Assembly (NCBI GenBank): GCA_911728455.2
Contig: OU452226.1
Span: 18,927,938 to 18,991,937, forward strand
DNA: 64,000 nucleotides
Source of the DNA: Marthasterias glacialis
Taxonomy: Eukaryota > Echinodermata > Asteroidea > Forcipulatida > Asteriidae
Direction of reading: 5' to 3'
Positions 53,420-62,800 of this stretch are shown in pieces (the first letter of the stretch is position 1; every line of letters starts with the position of its first letter). The position numbers and the translations under genes are program-made. Below the pieces are notes generated by a model that searched no databases, was not told the DNA's origin, and saw only the letters and a program-made list of their open reading frames with translations.

Positions 53420-56064
53420 GTACAGATCATAGTTTGGTTTTCTTTTTTATGAAAGTTTTTTCATATTGAAAGTTACATCAGTGTTTATTGCCTCCCACTT
53501 CAAACCAGTCTGTGCTGCTTTTTTGAGATTGTTAAAAAAAAATTCTTCCGTAAAATCGAGCCCACTAGAATAATTGGAATGTTGTGTCAACATTCAATCA
53601 CAAATGAAATCTGAAAATGGCATAGTTTATGTAAATTAACAAGTTTAGTGTATGTGTACCATGTAAAGTATTTTGAGATGATGGGATCGATTGAATCATC
53701 CCAAAGAAAGACATTCAACAAAACTTTATTTTTGAATTTTAAATTTATTTTTGATTTTTTTTTTTCTTTTAGAGCAAAGAGTCCATGATGTCACATTTTG
53801 GAAGGAAGAACTCAACAGAAAACTGGACGACGCCAAGAAGGAGATTGACATGTTAATCGCTTACAAAACCAGACTAGCTAATGCACTGGAAGCATGCAGA
53901 GAACCTCTAGCAATCGCCAATCAATGTCTACTGTATAGGTAAATTGACCCGGTCAGTGCAGGCCAAAAAAATAAGTCAAGAAACTTGTTTTGTGTTTTTT
54001 AGCTCGGCTCCTCAATGTGAATATTCTATGATTTAGCCAAGTTCTCTGCCCAACCCATCCGCTTATCTATCTGGGGCTACCCATGGGCTGAGATGGGAAG
54101 TGATATTGTTCATTCCCCCACATAACTCTGCCCAAATCTCACCATTAACAGTTCTTGCATACTTACGCAAAAGGTATCACTATACTTTACAACAATTAAT
54201 ACATGACTACATCAATGAAAAAAGAAGAAGAAAATAAACGGCCGAGAAAAATAAAATGTCTGGAAAAGGCAAGTTTTGAATTCAGTCAGACAAATTGTAT
54301 CACAGATTTCATAAGGTAGATTATTCCTAAGGCTTAGAGCATCTGCATAAAAACCTTTGGCATGTTGGGAATATACATGTGTGAACAAAGAAACCAAATC
54401 TTTCAGCCTCAATAGGTTGGGCAAGTCATCAGATTTCAATGCACTTGATTGATTTTAAAGCATTTAATAAATCCTGCATGGTGTGTTTTCTTAGGGAGGG
54501 ACGTGAAGCCATCGATCTCGTCCATGACGATGTGGAGAAGAATCTCCTGAAGGAACGCGAGACCATCCAGGGTGTCATGGCTCTACTACAGCGCACCTTA
54601 GACCAGACGACAGAGCAGATCAGGGTCATGAGGTCACGGCGCTACACTCTTGAGAAGGACCTGACCGATAAATTTGAAGCCCTGGACATCGATCAGGACT
54701 GTAGGGAACTTAGAGATGATCATCCAGAGCTCACCTTCAAGTTGGGGGCTGCCAAAATTGAAAGCAAGTAAGTGTGCCATCGCTCATTTTCAATTTTTAT
54801 CAGCTAAATATGAACCCTAAGTTTAGCCAGTCTTGATTGGTTTCTAGATAGGATTAAGAAAAAAGCATCTTCAGTTGTAGTTGACACACTTTCTTTTTTT
54901 CATCGATCTGAAACATCTGAGATGCTACACAACAATTCAACTCACAAAAGACAATGTGTAACTGTTTACTTCTAAATGCGAGTGGGACGGTAATGCATAA
55001 AATGGATTGAATATTAAAATTATGATTTGAAAAATCAAAAGTTTTGGGAACATAGTTTCCTTATTCAGGTTATGTCCGAACTAATTTTGGATAGCGCAGA
55101 AAAAAAACAAGCTAAGGGCTGGGGGAGTTTTAAAATTAAGTTTCTTGTTAGAATAATGTACCATGGATCACAAAACAAATGAACTAAAAAAGAATATCCT
55201 AAAAATGATTGAAAAGACAAGGCTTGATTTAGCATCCTCTTTATTTTTGACTGTTTTTTTTTTCTTCTTCATAGCTCTGTGACCCCAGAAGACTGGCAGA
55301 AATTCACCAATGAGAACATCCTGAAGACCGAGAGAGATCGTAAAAATGCTGTGGATCTACGCGCCGTGATCGACAGCTTGCTCGACACCACCAAGGACGA
55401 CATGAATAAACAGGTCAGCGACACCAACCTCGCCTTCAAGAAACGCATCGGCGAGACGGAAGCAACAAAGAGTGAACTGGAGACACACCTTTCAAAGGTG
55501 AGTTGTTTTTTTCAGTGGTAGAGACTAGAGAGCGAGTTTGCTGGCTTCACCGAGAAACTTAATCAAACACAGGGTCAAGTTCACATTGTTGAACAGAGCG
55601 CATTGTTTGAAACATCCAATCTCTACTTTAGAAATTCAAGGTTGACATACTGCTTCAGGAGACACTCTAACTATTTACTCTGTGTTTTTTTTTTCTTTAA
55701 TCTGCAGGTCTTTGGTCAAATCCAAGAGATGGAGAAGAACATCCAGAAGCTGACCAAGGCCATCCAGGACAAGAGGGGTCCCATGATGCTCTCTCAGACT
55801 CGTCTGGACACCCGCACAAACAGACCCAACGTGGAGCTGTGCCGTGACCCCGTCCAGTACCGCCTCATCAACGAGGTGGCCGAGATTGACTCCAGCGTCT
55901 CCCAACTTCAGCAGACGCTCGCCGCTGCCCAGGATCAGCTGAAGGGCTTGATTCGTCAGCAGCAGACACTGGAGGAGGACATTGACGTCAAGTCAAAGTC
56001 CATCCACATTGACAACGTCAAATGCATGGGTCTCAGACAGAGCATCAACATCAAGAAATTCTGA
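53230..56064 (+). CDS. TEKT1: Tektin-1, 5 coding exons
   Basis: Exons 53230-53419, 53773-53938, 54495-54767, 55275-55497 and 55708-56064 join in frame to 402 aa with GT/AG junctions. The start MAKLISAPPKFTHQEW matches the tektin-1 (tektin C1) N-terminus. The nearly invariant tektin nonapeptide RPNVELCRD is at 323-331. Other tektin-1 blocks are EQRVHDVTFWKEEL, REAIDLVHDDVE and QGVMALLQRTL. The protein is mostly heptad coiled coil; tektins polymerise as filaments inside doublet microtubules of cilia and flagella. Length is close to the ~418 aa vertebrate form. The leader has a splice acceptor at 53192, so the first exon is probably non-coding. An AATAAA at 57179-57184 is a plausible poly(A) signal. 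Confidence 0.96.
53773..53938 (+). CDS. TEKT1: Tektin-1 coding exon 2
   Basis: EQRVHDVTFWKEELNRKL to EPLAIANQCLLY; acceptor TTTTCTTTTAG, donor GTAAAT. Confidence 0.95.
54195..54440 (-). repeat. Possible retroelement fragment in tektin-1 intron 2
   Basis: The minus-strand reading (SLFTHVYSQHAKGFYADALS LRNNLPYEI) and the surrounding AT-rich tail look like the 3' region of a decayed retroelement, but no second copy in the window confirms it. Confidence 0.3.
54495..54767 (+). CDS. TEKT1: Tektin-1 coding exon 3
   Basis: EGREAIDLVHDDVEKNLLKE through HPELTFKLGAAKIES; acceptor TTTTCTTAG, donor GTAAGT. Confidence 0.95.
55275..55497 (+). CDS. TEKT1: Tektin-1 coding exon 4
   Basis: SVTPEDWQKFTNENI to KSELETHLSK; acceptor CTTCTTCATAG, donor GTGAGT. 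Confidence 0.95.
55708..56064 (+). CDS. TEKT1: Tektin-1 coding exon 5 (terminal)
   Basis: VFGQIQEMEKNIQKL through the RPNVELCRD signature to MGLRQSINIKKF and TGA. Acceptor TTTAATCTGCAG. GC-rich codon use stands out from the AT-rich introns. Confidence 0.96.
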   Translation, partial: VFGQIQEMEKNIQKLTKAIQDKRGPMMLSQTRLDTRTNRPNVELCRDPVQYRLINEVAEIDSSVSQLQQTLAAAQDQLKGLIRQQQTLEEDIDVKSKSIHIDNVKCMGLRQSINIKKF

Positions 56065-57967
56065 GAAGTCTTAGCATGAATTTGATATTTATCTCCCCCT
56101 GATGGTCAGGGCCAGTTTCATTGATAGGAATAAGTGCCAAGCTTATCCTCCTTCTATTTTTAACCTTGGCTCACCAATCAAAAGAAGATAAATATCCATC
56201 TTTGATTGTGAGGAAATTATGCACAAATCTGTTCCTCCAAAAATTACTTGCAAAACAAAATTAAGGGAGGAGTCGGTCAAACACATTGTCCGTCAAACCT
56301 GAATTTGCAAGTTAAAGAAGGATGGTGAAGTGAGAAATGTTTACGTCAAGCAAACTGGTTGAGAATGTAAAATGTGCTTATTTACCGGCACCATGAAATT
56401 GGCCCTTGATCACTTGGCTTACTGGAAACATTCATACAAAAAGGTTTGGGACCACTGTCAAAATTTGATTATTTTCACAACACATGCATTTCAGTACTTT
56501 TCTAAATTGTAAAAAAATGTGGGTTTTTTGTGTGTGCTGGGTACCCTTGCTGATTTTAAACAAACAATTATTCCGTCCAACTTCTTTTTATTCCTTCCAT
56601 ATAATTATTACCAGCCGAAGTTCCAGTTCACTGAAAGCGTAATTTCTTAATACTTTCAATTCTAATTTGTTCTCATAAAAAGTTGTATGAAAAAATAAGT
56701 GTGAAAATACAAGTTAGTAATTGATGTTTATATGATATAAATGGAAGTTTCCAAAAGTCTACGGTGGTGTTTTGGCAACCGATGCATCCGTCCAATAAAA
56801 CATAAATATTATTCGTTTTGCTTCCTCTTAATATTTTGGGTAATTTTAACCCACTCTGGAACGAGCCAAACAATCAAGTTGGCTTTACTTCAGAGGTTAG
56901 CGTATGCTTTATCAACAGTAGCTTTAATAAAGTCACAAGAGGGTCAAAGGTTTTTTAGAAAAAGCAAGGGAAGATGGCATCTTTAAGAGTAACAGAACTG
57001 GGCAGACAAAATGCCTCACCAATTATAGAGGTTATTAATATTTGTACACTTGGGTATACATTAATATGTCAATCTATTCTTTGCATTTCACTCGCTGTGG
57101 AATGTCTTGAGGAAACATGTAAATAGAAGTATTTTTTTGTAAAAAGTCGTTCAGGATTAAAAAGAAAATGTATTTGTTAATAAAGTACACTGTTTAAACA
57201 AATGTCAACAGTTTTTATTGCGGCGTTCCTTTTATTTGAACTCGTAAAAAAATAAACGCACTTTGCAAACAATTCTTTGGAGTCCTTATTCATGCACCAT
57301 TTGACATTTTTTTCAAAGGGAAACTTTCTTTGGTAAAAGGCATCTCAACGAAACGAAGAATAAACAAATAATCTAAATCTAGTGAGGTTTGCAGTACCAT
57401 AAAATATCTCTTAATTGTGGTCATTTCAAGAAAAAAATGGTGGCGTTAGCAACTTGATGATTAGGATCGGTATGCTGTGATCGTCTTCATAGCGAAATAT
57501 TTCAAGTACTGTACATGGTGTTACCACAAACCTCACTAGGTTGTCTCTCCATCTACAGTTTCAAATCCTCGTTAAAAATCTAAATAGAATCGAGATAGAA
57601 AAGAATCTTGAAACAATTCAAGATAATGGGGAACTTAAAAACACTACGTAGGTGGTAGCAGACAAAGCAGGCACATGGCACTATCGGTAATTTTTCATTA
57701 GGCTTTTGTAGGGCACCATCAATAATTTCCCATTCCGAGGCATTTAGGGAAGTTAAGACAAAAGAGTTCACCAAATTTTACGTGGGGATGGCAAGTGCAA
57801 TGGACTAAAAAAGCAAATTTGATAATTTATTTCAAACTTACCAAGTCGGTTTCCCTTGTGGTTTATTGCTTGATATTAAACAACAACAAAAAGTGTCTTG
57901 CGCTGTTTTTTTCTCACAAGGAGTGACTGGTTAACCGTACATGTACTCTACACACATTTTTTAGTAT
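56065..57967. other. Tektin-1 3' UTR and intergenic DNA
   Basis: AATAAA motifs at about 56794 and 57179 are candidate poly(A) signals. 57380-57545 is a MITE of the 8232 family: ATCTAGTGAGGTTTGCAGTACC .. GGTGTTACCACAAACCTCACTAGG. Confidence 0.55.
57380..57545. mobile_element. Palindromic MITE with GGTTTGCAGTACC ends
   Basis: AGTGAGGTTTGCAGTACCAT and GGTGTTACCACAAACCTCACT are complementary; interior AAATATCTC / GAAATATTTC. Second copy of the 8232-8395 family. Confidence 0.72.
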
Positions 57968-57981
57968 TGACCCAATCCACC

Positions 57982-58220
57982 AGGGCCCAATTTCATGGGT
58001 CTGCTTATCGTCAGGCTTTACAGCCACCATTCTCCACTTAAAGGGTTGGCACTGAATTTCTGCGCTAGTTGTGTAAAGCAAACAATGCTTCGTAACATGA
58101 AATACGAACAAGCAAAATTTCCTTTTTAACCTGTGATATAGATTTACGTCATGCACAGATTTGTCTGCTTCCGTAAGCACACAGTTTTCACTTAGTTAGT
58201 AGCACCATAAAATTGGTCCC
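57982..58220. mobile_element. CCAATTTCATGG-type MITE, nested
   Basis: GGGCCCAATTTCATGGGTCTGCTTA .. TAAGCACACAGTTTTC..GCACCATAAAATTGGTCCC. Inserted in the TGACCC MITE. Confidence 0.78.
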
Positions 58221-58396
58221 CAGTAAATCTTGGGGCGCCATTTTGGGAGTTAGTTTCCCTGTGTGTTAATACTGTGTCGTGTGCATTTTAGGCAATGTGT
58301 GCGTGGTTAAACGAGCAACTTTTTTTTAATGAATAGTTGCATGCAATTCGACTCTAAAAATGGCAGACCATGGGCAGACATAGCCACATGTGATCT

Positions 58397-58590
58397 TGGC
58401 CCAATTTCATAAAGCTGCTTAATCAGAAAATATTGATTAAAAATTGTCTGCTAAGCAGAAATTAGCAGGATACCAGTCACAAATTGTACATGTGACATGG
58501 TAGTTTGGCCGGTAACCTTATTCTGGTGAGCATAATTTTGTTGTGCTTAGCTACTTTCTGTGCTTAAGAAGCTCTTTGAAATTGGGCCCT
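58397..58590. mobile_element. GGGCCC-type MITE, full length, nested
   Basis: TTGGCCCAATTTCATAAAGC .. CTTAAGAAGCTCTTTGAAATTGGGCCC, 194 bp, inverted relative to 23681-23875. It is flanked by TGAT/GAT on both sides of the split site, a probable short target duplication. Confidence 0.82.
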
Positions 58591-58799
58591 GATGTCAGAG
58601 TACAGGCTCAATAATTGATTTATAGTGGTATGTCTGCTGCCACCTTGTGTCTCCTAAAGCTCATCATTGCTGCAGAGGCTTCAGTGACGACATTAAATAG
58701 AAGTTATTCATTAACATTACAATAATATGTTTTTTAACATGACGCAATTATATAAAGCTGTCCAGCAGAAACAACTTTTTATCAGTAAATTTTTGCGGA

Positions 58800-59150
58800 G
58801 AACCCCCTCGCTCTCCATTTCTGATGGCTGAATCATCGGAGTGTGGGTTCGATTCCCAGTCATGATACCTACGTCCTTCACTATCAGCGAGGCACTTCAC
58901 CATAATTGCTTCTCTCAACCCAGGTGTATACATGGGAACCTGAGATGGCTGAGCCAGTATTGTGTCTGATTAACCCCGTAGCGTGCTAATTTAAAGCAGC
59001 GTGGGGGTTGTATACTCCCCAGGGAGTTGAGAAAAAGTTGAAGAATGTTCTGAGTATGCCTGCCGAACAGGGAAAATAATGTAAAGTGCCTTGATCTAGC
59101 TACCAGGATAAATGTGCTATATAAGAACCAAGTAATATTATTACATTTTG
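58800..59150 (+). repeat. tRNA-like SINE, family V1
   Basis: B box GTGGGTTCGATTCCCAGTCATG, body CACTTCACCATAATTGCTTC, tail AAAGTGCCTTGATCTAGC and TATATAAGAACCAAGTAATATTATTA. Confidence 0.75.
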
Positions 59151-59273
59151 TTTTGTTTATTGAGAAGCCGCCATCGTGTTTGAATACATATACTGAGAAC
59201 ACAATAAAGATGGTGACATCATCATAATCTCCCCATTATTGTCCAGGATTCTTCGTGTGTAGTAACATTTAAG

Positions 59274-59456
59274 GGCCATGTCACACGAAGCAATTTACAG
59301 GCAACCAGTTCCAGGCATTCACATTTGAATGTTCAACTAATTTTCTTGAGGATTGTAAGACATTGTTAGAAAAACAACCCCTGTGTTTCTTGTGCATGCA
59401 GTGCAGTTGGTTGCCTCCAAGTTGCCAGTAAAAACTGCCCCGTGTGACATTAAGAG
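59274..59456. mobile_element. MITE with ATGTCACACG ends
   Basis: CATGTCACACGAAGCAATTTACAGGCAACCAG and CTGCAGTTGGTTGCC..AAAACTGCCCCGTGTGACATT are complementary with gaps. About 183 bp. Confidence 0.72.
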
Positions 59457-59625
59457 TAAACTTAGGACTTATCTGTTTCCTAATGTGTAAATTTTTGTAG
59501 ATTTTGTTTTGTTTTTAGTCTTGCCTGTTTTATTTTTTGTTTCCCCTTCCTTTGTTATGCGCTTTGATCATGCTTTGGAAAAGTGCAATATAAATGCCTG
59601 TTATTATTATTATTATTATTATTAA
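59457..59625 (+). repeat. Non-LTR retroelement 3' end with (TTA)n tail
   Basis: AAACTTAGGACTTATCTGTTTCC (KLRTYLF-type tail), then TGCGCTTTGATCATGCTTTGG AAAAGTGCAATATAAATGCC and (TTA)n. A typical truncated LINE 3' end. Confidence 0.65.
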
Positions 59626-59689
59626 AATCCATTTTATCAGCTGCATCAAATTCAACCAGAGGTACATTCCCTCCAACTTGGAGTGAATA

Positions 59690-59803
59690 TCACCTCCTTC
59701 CATCCAGTACTTCGTTGTTATCGTGACTAGCTATCTCTGCTGGTAAAGCCTGACTACCATCATCAAGATATCTCTGAATGTAATGGATCACTTCAAATAC
59801 AAC
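59690..59803 (-). CDS. RMND1: RMND1 terminal exon
   Basis: [18 protein letters not shown] to VLDGRR and TGA. Acceptor CATCTGTCAG; phase 0 from the preceding ISVE. The separation of 2.2 kb from the preceding exon makes this the least certain exon, but frame and acceptor fit. Confidence 0.8.
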   Translation of the reverse strand, partial: VVFEVIHYIQRYLDDGSQALPAEIASHDNNEVLDGRR

Positions 59804-62800
59804 CTGACAGATGAACACAAAGAAAAAGCAAATTTTACTCAAAACATTACTTTTCCAGACGTCTTGACAACTAAACCACTTGACTGGATACACTCAATTC
59901 TAAATAGATAGCTCAGGTGGTAGGGCACCGGCATGTATTCAGAGGTTGCAGGTTCAAATCCTGCTCTAGTAAACTTTTCTTTGTTCACTCCAAAATGTTT
60001 ATTCACCCAGTGAGTTCCCTTGTGACTTTTTACTTGATATTTAAAGAAAGTCGCATTCCCTTTTGGTGATGCCCTTGCAATGCTGCTTCCCAGGTAGTAT
60101 CGTAAACTGGGTGTGATCCCTTGGTATACGGCAGTACACTGTTGTATGACTTCTGACTGGTCACTGGTTCCCACACCCCCCCCCCCAACAAAGATATTGA
60201 TAAAATAGGGAGACTGCCAACGTACGGCTAGATAGCTCAGTAGGCCCTATTTTTGACAGCAACAGTGTGCAATAGTAATTCCATTTTGATAGTGCAACAA
60301 TATTTGAAAAAATTAAAAATACAAATTTTCAAAGCAAATTTTGTAAAACTGTCAATAAAAAAAAAACTCCAAAGTTGTATATTAACTGCTTTATTAGAAG
60401 TCTAAATGCATCTGGTATACCACACTATTTCTATGGTTTGACCCCCAATTTACCCCCAAAAGGCGCCCTCTTGCAGTCAAAAATAAGGCCTGTTGGTAAA
60501 GCACCAGTACGTAAAACTGGAGGTGGCAGGTTGAAAGCCCTTCTAGTCAATCTTTCTTTATTCACCCCAAAATTGATTTATAAATTCTCGCCAGTTTCCC
60601 TTGTGGTTTATTACTTGAACTTTACGTTCAATGCTCTTCCCCTCTCACATACTACGGACCTTTTTTTAAACAGCGGCTTTGGCTATGGCTTAGGCTTTCT
60701 CTGCCAGTTTAAAGCATTGTACTGAAAGGGCACAGTATCAAATTAACTGATGGAGCCCAAGCCATAGCCAAGGCAGTGGTTTCCAACAGGAGTCATCAGC
60801 ACTTTAAATATGTTTCAGTTGGCAAAATTCAGTGTACAAAGAAAAGTCTAAAATGCAACTAATGAATTATGCTTAACAGGTATTTTTTATATCTATTTTT
60901 GTATGCGATTCACCCCAAGGCCACTTGAGGTGTGGGCTACTTCTTGAAGGGATAGAAACCTGCACCAATGCGCAGAAACAAGACATGGAGAGATATAAAC
61001 GCAAGTCTCTTCACAGCACAGCTAAAGAGCAGGGCGAGGTAAATGAATCCATTGCGAGACAAACGTAACTGCCTCTTCCCCTATTGGAAGCAATTATAGT
61101 TAAGTTCCTTGCTCAAGGACACAAGTGTCATGACCGGGATTCGAACCCACATCCTGATGACTTAGACACCAGAACTTGAGTCTGATGCACTAAACCGCTC
61201 GGACATGACACGATATAAAAGTATGTGGAGTGTCGTGGCCGAGCGGTTAAGATCACCGGACTCAAGTTCTGGTGTTGTTGGCAGCAGAGTGTGGGTTCGA
61301 ATCCCGGTCGCAGCACTTGTGTCCTTGAGCAAGATACTTTACCATAATTGCTTTGTCCTTCGGATGGGAGGTTAAGCCGTAGGTTCCGTGTACTAGGATG
61401 GGTAGTGCACATAAAAGAACCCAGAACACTTATCGTGGAAGAGAAGGGGTTTACCCCGGTGTTTCTGGGTCACATGGCAAGCACCCTTATCTAGAGGTTT
61501 CCTCAGACTTGCGAGCTACAGTGATTAAGTTCACTTATGAGGCATCCTTGGTTTCATTGCCAGAAATATATAATAATAATAAGAGATTACTGGCATCAGT
61601 GCCAATCAATTTCAGCTTATTTTGTCTGGTACAATGCCTTGTTCAGTCGCAAGTGAATGCTCCATTTGAATTCCTCATCCAGTGTTGGCCACACGGCAAT
61701 AAGGGCAAGCTTTTATCAGTAACATAAGAGACGACAAACACCAAGACACAATTCTCAAAGAAACGTGTGGCACAAGGATACCAGTCTTTGCTGACCTGGA
61801 GGTTGCAATGCAAACGCTTGCCCCGAACCATATAACATAGCAACACTAGGGTTAGTCTGATGATTTCAAATTGATTGGTTCACTTATCAAATGTAACTAT
61901 TGCAATATCTCTTCCTTAAAAATGACTCACACACTAAAATTTGGTGGAAGAGTGGATATTCAGTCGAGCGTGCTTACTCACCTCAACACTTATGAGAAGG
62001 ATGATCATCCATTCCAGTTTCAATGAGTGACGCTCGCTCAGGTGAGTCCTCATGAGTTCTACTAGTTCTGAGCAGTGGTTGAGTTTCTCATTAGTTACCT
62101 GTGTGACAAGAATGACTGAAACTGGATTTGACTGTAAGGGACAGCTCTTGGGGTTTCTGGTAGGCGCTTTGAAAAGGTACACAAAAACCAATTTTTAACT
62201 GGCCCCCCAGAAATAAGGGTTTATGTTATTTTATATTTCTGGTAATGAAACCAAGGAACTCTCAAAAGTGCCTTTGCACTGTGACCCATAGGCCTGAAGA
62301 TATCTGTCAACAGAAGATGTTGAAGAAATATCAAACTGGGGAAACCTATACAATAGACCGATCTATTGAGCCTCGCTTACTCACGTATTGACCAATCACA
62401 GCCTTGACAGCACCACTGAAAGTCCCACAAAAGTCTGACACGTTAAAATCCCATTAGAAAAGTAAAACTGCCACCAGTGTTTTGACACACAACTGTACTA
62501 ACTTTTGTTTTGTTTTCATTTGTTGGTATTTCTGGTGGTGCAAATCCCACAGCAATGGTCCCTGTACAGTTGTGTAAAAAAAGTGGTTTAACAGTGTTCC
62601 TGTCTGCATTGTTCTTTGGACTCAAGGCACTGCTGAACGGCCACAAAACTAAATCCACACCGTTCACGAAAACCACGTAAGTGTGTGTACCCAATACGTG
62701 TGTGTGGTCGCAACCAAACCACCGCTGCGATCATGGCAAGAAAGTCACACCATGTACTGTTTCTAGGCAGTTGCTAAGGTAGGCAGGGCTTAATGGATCG

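Larger units (their letters stand above)
57968..58610. mobile_element. TGACCC-end MITE, copy 3, with two nested insertions
   Basis: Fragments 57968-57981 (TGACCCAATCCACC), 58221-58396 (GCGCCATTTTGGGAGTTAG..GCATTTTAGGCAATGTGTGCG..ATGGCAGACCATGGGCAGAC..CCACATGTGAT) and 58591-58610 (GATGTCAGAGTACAGGCTCA) read as one inverted copy of 32149-32355. About 20 bp beside the first insertion are missing. Confidence 0.78.

Noticed and set aside
61228-61320. Functional Ser/Leu-type tRNA gene
   Set aside because: It continues into a SINE body and microsatellite tail; acceptor arm not closed.
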